Positions 38,226-46,460 of a stretch of DNA of 64,000 nucleotides are shown piece by piece (the first letter of the stretch is position 1; the number at the start of each line of letters is the position of its first letter). Under the pieces are notes generated by a model. That model did no database searches. It was not told the origin of the DNA and was given only the letters and a program-made list of their open reading frames with translations. Position numbers and translations under genes: made by a program. The DNA is from an uncultured Granulosicoccaceae bacterium (GTDB taxonomy: Bacteria > Pseudomonadota > Gammaproteobacteria > Granulosicoccales > Granulosicoccaceae): assembly GCA_937927895.1 (NCBI GenBank), contig CALGKA010000064.1:1-64000 (forward strand), read 5' to 3'.

Positions 38226-38307
38226 GTAAATTTCTGTCTGCCGAGCGAGGTGTTTGGCGAGGGTCTCCTATCCCTTATCTGCGCACCTACTCTAAAGACG
38301 TTGCCGA

Positions 38308-40395
38308 GTGGGCTTTGCGTTGAACAACCGTTATCACAGCTTTGACAGATCAAGGTGCGTGCGTCAAGTATGCAGCCTGCGGCGTGTGTTTTTCGCGCTG
38401 TCTCTTATTTTTATCTCCTGCGTTATAAGTACGTCAGCGTCGGCTGACATCGGTCCTATTCTTATTACCGGTGACGAATCAGAAGGTGCGTCTACCGGCA
38501 CCACAGCAAGCCCGGTCCCTTTTGCCATTGGTGATACTGCAGAAGGTGAGTTCACAGGCTTTCGTGAGGTTATTCAAAAAGAGCAATTACAGCAAGCGGG
38601 TGGATCATTGGCTGAAGTGGTAGCCAATGGGAGTGGTGTGCAGTTTAAACAAAGCGGTGGCATTGGCAGTCATTCTACAGTCTCGTTGCGTGGTTCAAGT
38701 GCTGAGCAAGTGAATGTATATCTTGATGGCATTTTGCTTAATGAGGCTTCAGGTGGTGGTGTTAACCTGAGTGATATTGAATTGATGCAGGCGGAGCAGG
38801 TAGAGGTTTATAAAGGCACGGTACCGGTGCAGTTGGGTAACACTGCAATCGGTGGTGCTATTAATATTACCACTGCACGATCGATCGGCAAACCTGTCAG
38901 CAGTATGGTGATGGGGGTGGGTTCTTTTGGTTCATCTAGATTTTCTGCAGCGTTTCGTGGTCCCGCTACGTGGTTGAACGATCAGACGCTGGTAGGTTCT
39001 TTTTCATATCGACAAAGCGCTAACGATTTTCCATTCCTAAATGATAACGGCACTAATTTTAATACTGCCGATGATCTATCAGAGCGGCGTAACAATGCTC
39101 AAACACGAAGTGTGTCTGGCTTTTTAAAAACCGGCCACAAGCTTGGTGACTATTTGCAGCTCGAACACGCTTTGCAAGTTTATGATCGTGAGCAGGGTGT
39201 TGCTAATTGGAACAATACTGCACGCGGTGCCGGGCAGCTAAGTAGCGACAACGTTCAATGGCGCTCTACACTCAGGCATGATGCAGGTGTGGGTAGTTGG
39301 TCTTCATTGTGGGAGCTAACAGGCTCAATCAAGAATGAGTTGTTTGATGATCAGAAGCCTGTGGAGGAATCATCGCAACTAGTAAACTCTGGCACCACAG
39401 TACTGGGTGCACGTGGATACTGGGAGCTTATTCAAAAGGAAAGCAGTGTTTCTGCAAGTGTTCGGCTCCGCAGTGAAGCGCTTGACTCAATAAATGATCG
39501 TGTACAAGTTAATTCGGTGAGCGCCAAGCGACAGCGGGCCGATATTAGCGTGCAACGAAATCGCTACTTTAATAGTGCTGATAGCATGCTGTCATTAAGT
39601 CTGGCGGCATTTATAGTTGACGATCAATATAATATAGAAAACTTTGCGCAGGCGCGGGATGACTACCAAAGCAGCAAGCTGCTTCCACAACTGGGTTTCA
39701 GTCATACTCTTAGTGACAGGTGGTTGTTACTTGCCAACGTATCACAGCAAAGTAGGGTACCTTCCTTTTTCGAGCTCTTTGGAAGTCAGGGTATATTTGT
39801 AGGCAACTCTTCATTGCAAGATGAGTTATCTAATAACGTTGATATAGGGCTAAAATGGAATTCTGATCCATCGCAAGCGGTTGATCGAAAACTTAGCGCC
39901 TCGTATTTTTATAGCCAGCGTGAAGATCTAATCGTTCGAACCTTCAACGCACGTGGAATAGGGCGTTCCCAAAACCTGGCAAGTGCAGTTGTCAGTGGGC
40001 TGGAGTTTACGGCGGCCGCGGCCTGGCCCGCGGGTTTTAGTCTTGACGCTGCACTTACCTTGCAGGACGCAGAAAACCGATCACTTGTTAGCGGCTCAAC
40101 AGGTAAGCAGTTGCCTGGTGAGGCTGAATTCGACGGTGCTCTTAGCGCGAAATGGAAAAGTGATCAATGGAAGATTCAGTACGAGTATAAGGTCAGTCTA
40201 AATCGACACTACGATACCGCTAATTTTTTAGATGCCGCAGATCAAAGGTTACACAATGTATCGGTTAGCAGGTATTGGAAAAACTGGCGGCTGGATGTTG
40301 AGCTGAACAATCTTACTGATCGAAATTATGAAGATTTCAACGGCTACCCGACACCTGGTCGAGTCGGGTTTGTTAGCGTTTTTTACCAACCCTAA
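38308..40395 (+). CDS. btuB: TonB-dependent vitamin B12 receptor BtuB
   Basis: Outer-membrane receptor, about 695 residues. The signal peptide ends near ISTSASA. The plug domain follows (about 70-195): GGSLAEVVANGSGVQFKQSG, STVSLRGSSAEQVNVYLDG and GGAINITT. The 22-strand barrel ends NNLTDRNYEDFNGYPTPGR and the C-terminal aromatic strand VGFVSVFYQP. The cobalamin riboswitch directly upstream and btuFCD downstream fix cobalamin or cobinamide as substrate. The GTG at 38308 is a tentative start: TTG 38320 and later GTG codons are alternatives and none has a strong Shine-Dalgarno. Confidence 0.93.
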   Translation: MGFALNNRYHSFDRSRCVRQVCSLRRVFFALSLIFISCVISTSASADIGPILITGDESEGASTGTTASPVPFAIGDTAEGEFTGFREVIQKEQLQQAGGSLAEVVANGSGVQFKQSGGIGSHSTVSLRGSSAEQVNVYLDGILLNEASGGGVNLSDIELMQAEQVEVYKGTVPVQLGNTAIGGAINITTARSIGKPVSSMVMGVGSFGSSRFSAAFRGPATWLNDQTLVGSFSYRQSANDFPFLNDNGTNFNTADDLSERRNNAQTRSVSGFLKTGHKLGDYLQLEHALQVYDREQGVANWNNTARGAGQLSSDNVQWRSTLRHDAGVGSWSSLWELTGSIKNELFDDQKPVEESSQLVNSGTTVLGARGYWELIQKESSVSASVRLRSEALDSINDRVQVNSVSAKRQRADISVQRNRYFNSADSMLSLSLAAFIVDDQYNIENFAQARDDYQSSKLLPQLGFSHTLSDRWLLLANVSQQSRVPSFFELFGSQGIFVGNSSLQDELSNNVDIGLKWNSDPSQAVDRKLSASYFYSQREDLIVRTFNARGIGRSQNLASAVVSGLEFTAAAAWPAGFSLDAALTLQDAENRSLVSGSTGKQLPGEAEFDGALSAKWKSDQWKIQYEYKVSLNRHYDTANFLDAADQRLHNVSVSRYWKNWRLDVELNNLTDRNYEDFNGYPTPGRVGFVSVFYQP

Positions 40396-40450
40396 ATTTC
40401 ACGATAACTATAAATTGTTAAAACCCCTACTACAAACTCAAGGAAACACA

Positions 40451-41896
40451 TTGAAACTAAAGCGTAAATATTTAACTGTGCCGGTGCTAGCCATGGCCCT
40501 GGTTCTGACTGCATGTGGTAGTGATGATGATCCTATGGATACTGATCCAACGACAGAATCAAATGCTGATACAGATGGTGGAACCGATACGGACGGAGGA
40601 ACCGATACAGACGGCGGTACCGATACGGACGGAGGAACCGATACAGACGGTGGAACCGATACAGACGGAGGAACCGATACAGACGGCGGAACCGATACAG
40701 ACGGTGGAACCGATACAGACGGTGGAACCGATACAGACGGTGGAACTGATACAGACGGTGGAACTGATCCTGACGGTGGTACTGATACTGATGGTGGAAC
40801 CGATACAGATGCCGACGGTGGGACGGAAGATACCGGTACTGGTCAGGTTATAGTTAGTGCAGTTGAGAGTGGTTTTGGCAGTGCTGTTGTGCACATTGTC
40901 GATGCGGCTGCACCGTTTGATGTTCAGGCGGATTTAAACTCCGGTGTTTCGGATATGATTGTTCGTGCTTACGAAGAAAATTATTATGTAATTCGTAGAT
41001 TCCAAACTGACAGCATCACAGCGTATTCAGTCAATGATCCTTCCAACCCGCTTTATGAAGTATCTACAAACTCAGATGCGGAGCCTGAGGTGTCAAGCAA
41101 CCCACATGACTTGATTTTCCTGAATGCTAACAAAGCCTACTTATTGCGCTATGGTAGCCCATTGGTTTGGGTGGTAAACCCTTCAGCTACCGACCCTTCA
41201 CAGTTTAAAATTGGTGAGATTGACTTAAGCGCTTATGATGCAGACGGTGTACCAGAGGCAACTCGGGGCGCTATTGTGAATGGTAAGCTCTTTGTAGTGA
41301 TGCAAAGGCTAGAGAATTTTTCACCAACACAGCGTGGTTATGTGGCAGTTATCGATACCGCGACTGACACCGAGATTAATACCAATACCGGTGATTTACC
41401 CGGAATTGAAATACCAGCATTCAATCCAACGGAATTGTCGGTAGATACTGCCACAGACACTATCTTTATATCGGCAGTAGGTGTCTATGCATCGTTTGAT
41501 GGGTCCCAGCCTGCGCAGCTTACAGGTGGTGTTGTCACTGTAGATACTACTGATTACAGCACTGTCGCGTTGATCGATGATACCGAAGACACTGGCCGTA
41601 TAGATAACGTTGAAGTCGTGAGTGCAAGCAAGGGCTACGTTGTTACTTCATCAGATGCAGGATCTTCGCTTGATCAATTTAACCCGAGCACTGGTCGTTT
41701 TGACGCGTTGGGTGTTGCCGGTTTATCGGGTGTTGATATTCGTGCGATTGCGACGGGTCCCGCCGGAAATCTTTGGGTTGGTATAGCTGATGCAGCTGCA
41801 CCTAAGATTGTGGTACTGAATCCATCTGATAATTCGTTTGTGTCAGAAGGGATTTCCGTAACCTTTAATCCTTCAGGTTTTGCGATTACACAGTAG
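40451..41896 (+). CDS. Lipoprotein with (DTDGGT)n stalk and propeller-like domain in the B12 uptake operon
   Basis: A 481-residue lipoprotein. The start is TTG 40451, decided by AAGGAAA about 7 bases upstream and by the signal peptide MKLKRKYLTVPVLAMALVL-TACGS; an earlier in-frame ATG (40328) inside btuB lacks these. After Cys comes an acidic linker, then 13 DTDGGT/DPDGGT hexapeptides. A C-terminal region of about 340 residues has repeating beta-blade-like units (NPHDLIFLNANKAYLLRY, TELSVDTATDTIFISAV, IRAIATGPAGNLWVGI, IVVLNPSDNSF). It lies between btuB and btuF. A surface B12-capture role like that of Bacteroides BtuG is my inference. Confidence 0.75.
   Translation: MKLKRKYLTVPVLAMALVLTACGSDDDPMDTDPTTESNADTDGGTDTDGGTDTDGGTDTDGGTDTDGGTDTDGGTDTDGGTDTDGGTDTDGGTDTDGGTDTDGGTDPDGGTDTDGGTDTDADGGTEDTGTGQVIVSAVESGFGSAVVHIVDAAAPFDVQADLNSGVSDMIVRAYEENYYVIRRFQTDSITAYSVNDPSNPLYEVSTNSDAEPEVSSNPHDLIFLNANKAYLLRYGSPLVWVVNPSATDPSQFKIGEIDLSAYDADGVPEATRGAIVNGKLFVVMQRLENFSPTQRGYVAVIDTATDTEINTNTGDLPGIEIPAFNPTELSVDTATDTIFISAVGVYASFDGSQPAQLTGGVVTVDTTDYSTVALIDDTEDTGRIDNVEVVSASKGYVVTSSDAGSSLDQFNPSTGRFDALGVAGLSGVDIRAIATGPAGNLWVGIADAAAPKIVVLNPSDNSFVSEGISVTFNPSGFAITQ
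40568..40825 (+). repeat. 18-bp tandem repeat encoding the DTDGGT stalk
   Basis: Eleven in-frame 18-base units encode DTDGGT, followed by a DPDGGT unit, another DTDGGT and a lengthened DTDADGGT. The units differ only at third positions. Copy number could vary by slippage without breaking the frame. Confidence 0.92.
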
Positions 41897-41907
41897 TTGT
41901 TAAGGCA

Positions 41908-41934
41908 CTGGCTGCGACAATGAGTCGCAGCCAG
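41908..41934 (+). promoter_or_regulatory. Strong hairpin between the stalked lipoprotein gene and btuF
   Basis: A perfect 11-bp stem (ctggctgcgac / gtcgcagccag) has a 5-base loop and no T-run. It is suited to protecting the upstream mRNA or to partial attenuation, so that lipoprotein and receptor are made in excess of the ABC transporter. Confidence 0.6.
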
Positions 41935-41963
41935 ATCTGGCACTGTAACGCGCACACTTTACA

Positions 41964-42836
41964 TTGAAATTAGCGAATTTATTTAAACGCTGGAAACCTA
42001 TTGCATGGCTTTTGTTATTGCCAATGGTGTATGGGCTGACGGGTCGAGTTGCACTAGCTGATAACGTTCAAGTAAAAGTAGCCTCAATTAATCTGTGTGC
42101 AGATCAGTTAGTATTATTGTTATCTGATGATGAACAGATTCGATCATTGTCTATGCTGTCTCATGAACAGGCAGGCTCATATTTCTTTGAGCGTGCTCGG
42201 GCTTATCCGGTCAATGAGGGGCATGCGGAACAAATACTTAACCTACAACCCGACATTGTCATAGTCGGGCAGTATTCAAATCATCACACAGTAGCGATGT
42301 TGCGTGAAGTTGGTTTGCAGATAAAAACGCTGCCGATCGCCAATAGTATTGAAACGGTGTTTGAAAATATACTAAGTGTGGCCGGGTGGGTAGGGCACGA
42401 AGATCGAGGTGTAGCTTTGGTTAAAAAGTTGCGCCACCGGTTGGCGAATCTCGAAGCGCCGCAAGAACCCAGGCCTTTAGCTGCGGGGTATGATCCAAAT
42501 GGCTACACCAGTGGTGCGCTTTCGGTGAGAGGTCAGGTTATGGAGTACGCCGGGTTTACCAATGTGGCAGCGCTTGCGGGTATAGAGGCCTATGGAAAGT
42601 TGTCTCTGGAAGCGATCATTAACTTAAAGCCCGATGCACTGATAGAATCACCTTATAGCCCTGGTACCTACTCCCGCGCCCAGGCAATGAACCAGCACCC
42701 GGCATTGTTGGCTGCAGGGCTTAACCCACATGTCATACATGTGCCGAGCCGAATGACAGTATGCGGTGGCCCCTGGACAATTGACGTTATAGAGACATTG
42801 CAGGCTGAGCGTATAAAATTGATGGGTGGGTATTGA
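41964..42836 (+). CDS. btuF: Periplasmic cobalamin-binding protein BtuF
   Basis: A 290-residue class III substrate-binding protein. The signal peptide covers about residues 1-33 (ends VALADN). The mature part starts VKVASINLCADQLVLLL and has LQPDIVIVGQYSN, the linker helix region, and LKPDALIESPYSPG. The Fe/B12-binding-protein layout plus adjacent btuC and btuD and the upstream riboswitch identify it. It starts at TTG 41964 without a clear Shine-Dalgarno. The substrate could include cobinamide. Confidence 0.9.
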   Translation: MKLANLFKRWKPIAWLLLLPMVYGLTGRVALADNVQVKVASINLCADQLVLLLSDDEQIRSLSMLSHEQAGSYFFERARAYPVNEGHAEQILNLQPDIVIVGQYSNHHTVAMLREVGLQIKTLPIANSIETVFENILSVAGWVGHEDRGVALVKKLRHRLANLEAPQEPRPLAAGYDPNGYTSGALSVRGQVMEYAGFTNVAALAGIEAYGKLSLEAIINLKPDALIESPYSPGTYSRAQAMNQHPALLAAGLNPHVIHVPSRMTVCGGPWTIDVIETLQAERIKLMGGY

Positions 42837-42876
42837 TGATCAAGTGTTATAAGGCCAGAGTGGATAGGCAATTACT

Positions 42877-43872
42877 ATGAGGCTGTCACAGGCGAAGCTA
42901 TGTGCGTTACTCGCAGTAATAGCACTATTGCTATTTATAGCATCCGTGGTTATTGGTCGTGATTCACTGCCCTTGTTTGCGGCTCTGAAAGACGCCCTTA
43001 GCGGCGGCGACTCTGTCTATGCTGTGATCTTGACTCAAATTCGATTGCCACGTGCTTTAATTGCATTGGTTGCCGGCGCCACCTTAGGCTTGTGTGGGGC
43101 CGCTATGCAGGGCTTGCTTCGCAATCCTTTGGCAAGCCCGGGGCTTGTGGGAAGTGCTAGTGGTGCGGCCTTTTTTGCGGTACTGGTATTGTACTTTGGT
43201 ACCGGTCTAGTGCCCGCTTATGTTTTACCGGTGGCCGGTATGTTTGGTGCGTTGCTCGCAACTGTGCTGGTGTACGTGTTAGCCGGGCGCGATGCATCAG
43301 TGACTACGTTAATACTGGCAGGTGTTGCCATAAATGCTTTAGCGACTGCTGGTATGTCATTGTTACTGAACTTAGCGCCTAGTCCGTTTGCAGTGCGGGA
43401 ACTGGTGTTATGGACACTCGGAGATATCACTGATCGCAGCATGAATGATTTCTGGTTAATGCTGCCAACGACATTAATTGGTTGGGCTATGTTGATCGGT
43501 GTGGGTGGCAAACTGGATTCGCTAACGCTTGGTGAGCGCACCGCACAAAGCATGGGTGTTAACCCGGTTCATTTGCGCTGGCGTGTGTTCATTGCAGTAT
43601 CTCTCGCAGTCGGTGCAGCGGTGGCTACTGTTGGTATGATCGGCTTTATTGGTTTGGTTGTGCCGCACTTATTGAGACCTTATGTTGCCCATGAGCCGGG
43701 GCGTTTGTTGGCGGCCTCGGCACTTGGTGGTGCTTGCGTGTTGCTAGCGGCCGATATAGGTGTGCGAATAATCCCGACTGACTCGCCTTTGAAGGTTGGT
43801 GTTTTAACCGCATTGGTAGGAGCGCCGTTCTTCTTGCACTTAATAGTACGTTCCAGGCGAGAATACTTGTGA
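42877..43872 (+). CDS. btuC: Cobalamin ABC transporter permease BtuC
   Basis: A 331-residue FecCD/BtuC permease with about ten helices. Conserved parts include LPRALIALVAGATLGLCGAA, MQGLLRNPLASPGLVGSASG, the ATPase-contacting segment near LGERTAQSMGV, and IGFIGLVVPHLLRPYVAHEP. The next gene overlaps by four bases (GTGA), so permease and ATPase are translationally coupled. It forms the inner-membrane channel of a BtuC2D2 importer. Confidence 0.93.
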   Translation: MRLSQAKLCALLAVIALLLFIASVVIGRDSLPLFAALKDALSGGDSVYAVILTQIRLPRALIALVAGATLGLCGAAMQGLLRNPLASPGLVGSASGAAFFAVLVLYFGTGLVPAYVLPVAGMFGALLATVLVYVLAGRDASVTTLILAGVAINALATAGMSLLLNLAPSPFAVRELVLWTLGDITDRSMNDFWLMLPTTLIGWAMLIGVGGKLDSLTLGERTAQSMGVNPVHLRWRVFIAVSLAVGAAVATVGMIGFIGLVVPHLLRPYVAHEPGRLLAASALGGACVLLAADIGVRIIPTDSPLKVGVLTALVGAPFFLHLIVRSRREYL

Positions 43873-44642
43873 GTATTTTGCTGCAATCAGATGGTGTATC
43901 GCTCAAGCGTTCGAATCGTTTATTAGTCAATAATGTTTCCGTAAATCTTGCAGCCGGTGAACTAGTGGGATTGGTCGGGCCTAATGGTGCGGGTAAATCA
44001 ACACTTCTGAACTTGTTAGCGGGTTTAGTAAAGAGTGATTCGGGCACGGTGTTGCTGGATAATAAAAATATAAACAAAATATCGTTGCAGCAAAAGAGCC
44101 AGCGGCTTGCATGGGTGGCACAAAGTGGCCCGGTCAATTGGCCATTAACGGTCGAGCGAATTATTGCGTTGGGTCGTAGGCCTCATTTGAGTGCATGGCA
44201 AAAATTAAGTCGCGAAGATAAAGCCGCTATTGAATATGCTATTGCGGCGACAGACTGTGAAGCCCTGCGCCATCAAGACGCCACTACGCTTTCTGGTGGT
44301 GAGCGCACACGCATGTTGTTAGCCAGAGCGATCGCGGCGCAACCTAAAGTGTTGCTTGCTGATGAGCCCATAGCAGCTCTTGATCTTAAGCATCAACTAC
44401 AAACCATGCAATTGTTGCGAAAGTTCGCAATGCAAGACAAAGCCTGTTTAGTGGTGTTGCATGATCTTTCACTGGCTTATCGTTATTGCGATCGATTGTA
44501 TCTAATGAATGAGGGCTCCATAGTGGCGGAAGGTCAGCCTTGCGATGTGTTAAGCCATGAGCATCTGCAATCGGTTTATGGTGTAGAAGTGGTTAAGGGC
44601 GACGGTGAATTACCATATATTATCCCGGTTCGTGAGTTATAG
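43869..44642 (+). CDS. btuD: Cobalamin ABC transporter ATPase BtuD
   Basis: A 257-residue ABC ATPase. Walker A GPNGAGKST is at 37-45, the Q-loop in LAWVAQSG, the signature LSGGERTRML from 141, Walker B VLLADEP at 161-167 and the switch His in VVLHDLSLA. It starts at GTG 43869, overlapping the btuC stop. It powers cobalamin import together with BtuC and BtuF. The family also includes siderophore ATPases; the context decides. Confidence 0.93.
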   Translation: MSILLQSDGVSLKRSNRLLVNNVSVNLAAGELVGLVGPNGAGKSTLLNLLAGLVKSDSGTVLLDNKNINKISLQQKSQRLAWVAQSGPVNWPLTVERIIALGRRPHLSAWQKLSREDKAAIEYAIAATDCEALRHQDATTLSGGERTRMLLARAIAAQPKVLLADEPIAALDLKHQLQTMQLLRKFAMQDKACLVVLHDLSLAYRYCDRLYLMNEGSIVAEGQPCDVLSHEHLQSVYGVEVVKGDGELPYIIPVREL

Positions 44643-44677
44643 TCGCCCGTGATACTTTTGTCGCTGAATAAGCCAAA

Positions 44678-45201
44678 GTGAAGAACCTAATACTCGGTGG
44701 TATTAAGTCAGGTAAGAGCCGATTAGCGGAAGCCCATGCGGTAAACTCAGGCAAGCGTTTGGTTTATATAGCGACTGCCAGCGCTGATGATAAAGAAATG
44801 CAGCAGCGTATAGAGCACCACAAAGCCTCTCGCGCGGCACATTGGCAAGTGATAGAAGAGCCGATTAACATTGCTGATGCAATTACTACTATGCAACCGT
44901 TAATACCTGCTTGTTAGTCGACTGCTTAACTCTATGGTTAACCAATGTTTTGCTCTCAGATAAAACCACACAAGTACAAGCCTACAGAAACCATTTGCTG
45001 GAAGCAGTAATTAATGCAGCAGGCACGGTAGTGCTGGTATCCAATGAGACCAGTATGGGCATTGTGCCATTGGGAGAGTTAAGCCGAAAATATTGTGATG
45101 AAGCCGGAATGCTGCACCAGCAACTGGCGGGCGTTTGTGACAATGTAATATTAACCGTGGCAGGGCTGCCGCATTATTTAAAAGGACTGCCTGGTGAGTG
45201 A
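44678..45201 (+). pseudogene. cobU: CobU (adenosylcobinamide kinase/guanylyltransferase), frameshifted
   Basis: Two overlapping frames together make one CobU. The first (44678-44917) has the P-loop GGIKSGKSRLAE and RIEHHKASR with the guanylylated His region, then ends at TAG 44915-44917. The second, in the -1 frame, has LVDCLTLWLTNVLL, VSNETSMGIVPLGELSRKY and VAGLPHYLKGLP. The break lies near 44905-44915, inside the normally continuous stretch before VDCLTLW. I see no slippery heptamer. A one-base deletion, recoding or an assembly error are all possible. If the gene is dead, conversion of cobinamide to its GDP form is lost. It overlaps cobO by 8 bases. Confidence 0.85.
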
Positions 45202-45826
45202 CGAAAACAACAACGCTAGCTCTGCTGAAGAACACAATGCCCGTATGCGAGAGGTGCAAAGAAAACAGAAAGAGCGCGTAGCCAAGGCCGATATAGAGCG
45301 CGGCATTTTAATAGTGAATACCGGTGATGGAAAAGGAAAGTCGTCGTCGGCGTTTGGTACTGCTATTCGTGCTGCCGGCCATGGTCAAAAAGTGGCCATC
45401 ATGCAGTTCATTAAAGGTACATGGAAAACCGGTGAGGCAGAAGCTTTTAAGCGCTTTCCTGAAATAGATCATAAGGTCAGTGGTGATGGCTTTACCTGGA
45501 ACACCCAGGACCTGGATGAAGATACAGCCAGTGCACAGCATGGCTGGGCGCAGGTGGTTGAAATGATAGAGGCTTGTCGAAGTGATCCACCTTGCTATGA
45601 TCTGATTATATTAGATGAGTTAAATATAGCGCTGCGCTACGACTATCTCAGTATAAGCGATGTAGTAGAGGTATTAGCGGCCAAGCCGGAAAAATTAAAT
45701 ATTATTGTGACCGGCAGGGACGCCAGGCCAGAGCTAATAGATATTGCCGATACCGTCACCGACATGACAATGGTTAAGCACGCATTTGAAGCTGGGATTC
45801 GCGCTCAAAAAGGTGTTGAGTTCTAA
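45194..45826 (+). CDS. cobO: Cob(I)yrinic acid a,c-diamide adenosyltransferase (CobA/CobO/BtuR type)
   Basis: A 210-residue corrinoid adenosyltransferase making AdoCbl or Ado-cobinamide from ATP and the Co(I) corrinoid. The P-loop is VNTGDGKGKSSSAF (GDGKGKSS), followed by FIKGTWKTGEAEAF, DGFTWNTQDLDED, LIILDELNIALRYDYL, VTGRDARPELI and the C-terminal HAFEAGIRAQKGVEF. It starts at GTG 45194 within the end of cobU, so expression is coupled to it. It is the last gene of the riboswitch-led run. Its stop codon overlaps the first hairpin element. Confidence 0.96.
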   Translation: MSDENNNASSAEEHNARMREVQRKQKERVAKADIERGILIVNTGDGKGKSSSAFGTAIRAAGHGQKVAIMQFIKGTWKTGEAEAFKRFPEIDHKVSGDGFTWNTQDLDEDTASAQHGWAQVVEMIEACRSDPPCYDLIILDELNIALRYDYLSISDVVEVLAAKPEKLNIIVTGRDARPELIDIADTVTDMTMVKHAFEAGIRAQKGVEF

Positions 45827-46031
45827 TTAGTGCCCATCCATAAACGAACGCTACTGCGGTCGCCCCATGTGCGCAATCTTTAAACGAACGCTACTGCGGT
45901 CGCCCCATGTGCGCAATCTTTTACCGACTACAGGTAGTTATTTAGAATGACTAAACGCCTACATGTAGTAGGCAAAATCTCACGCACCTGGAACAACCTC
46001 GCTACGCGCTGTTTATGGATGGGCACTAATT
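45825..46031. repeat. Long-hairpin element 1 (with terminal inverted repeats)
   Basis: It is bounded by near-perfect 21-base inverted ends (aattagtgcccatccataaa.. and its complement at 46011-46031). The interior is also largely self-complementary: ctactgcggtcg against the complement of a cgctacgcgct segment, gtgcgcaatctt against a later cacgcacctgg segment, and a short central hairpin. The whole could fold into one rod. It starts inside the cobO stop codon. No coding frame is evident. Confidence 0.8.
45841..45920 (+). repeat. Exact 40-bp tandem duplication inside hairpin element 1
   Basis: The 40 bases 45841-45880 (taaacgaacgctactgcggt...) are repeated exactly at 45881-45920. This lengthens only the left arm of the element relative to elements 2 and 3. 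Confidence 0.95.
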
Positions 46032-46194
46032 AGTGCCCATCCATAAACGACTGCTACTGCGGTCGCCTCAAGCACGCAATCTTTCGACTACCTCATGTGG
46101 TTATTTAGAACGACTAAACGCCCACATGTGGTAGCCGAAATCTCACGCACTTGAGTCAACCTTGCTACGCATTGTTTATGGATGGGCACTAATT
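46028..46194. repeat. Long-hairpin element 2
   Basis: Same ends as element 1, sharing four bases (aatt) with its right terminus, so the two sit head to tail around a ctaattag palindrome. The right end is at 46174-46194. The interior differs from element 1 (gactacctcatgtgg and cacatgtggtag), with compensating changes that keep pairing. The rest of the gap to 46460 shows nothing further. Confidence 0.8.
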
Positions 46195-46460
46195 AGCTGA
46201 AACGCGATAACAACTTTTGGTGTGCCGGTATTGTGTATTTTGGCTCAGGCGCTGCAATCTATCAGTCATGAACTAGGCATTGACTATGCTACTTAGTAGG
46301 GCTGAGGCGCTTATTTGCCACGTCAAAAGTGCTGATTGTCAAAAACAAGACGCCTGATAAGAAGGCTCATATTCGACTGCTCAGCCAAAGTTTAATCATA
46401 GTGCTAGTATCTTGATTCAAGGAAGAGAATCTTTTGTCACGAGACCAATAGAACCGCCGT

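Noticed and set aside
40568-40825. CRISPR-like periodicity
   Set aside because: The 18-base units are contiguous, in frame and without spacers, and encode a peptide repeat.
40559-40894. Minus-strand frame of 111 codons
   Set aside because: It is the complement of the DTDGGT repeat array and simply repeats GS.VCI-like units.
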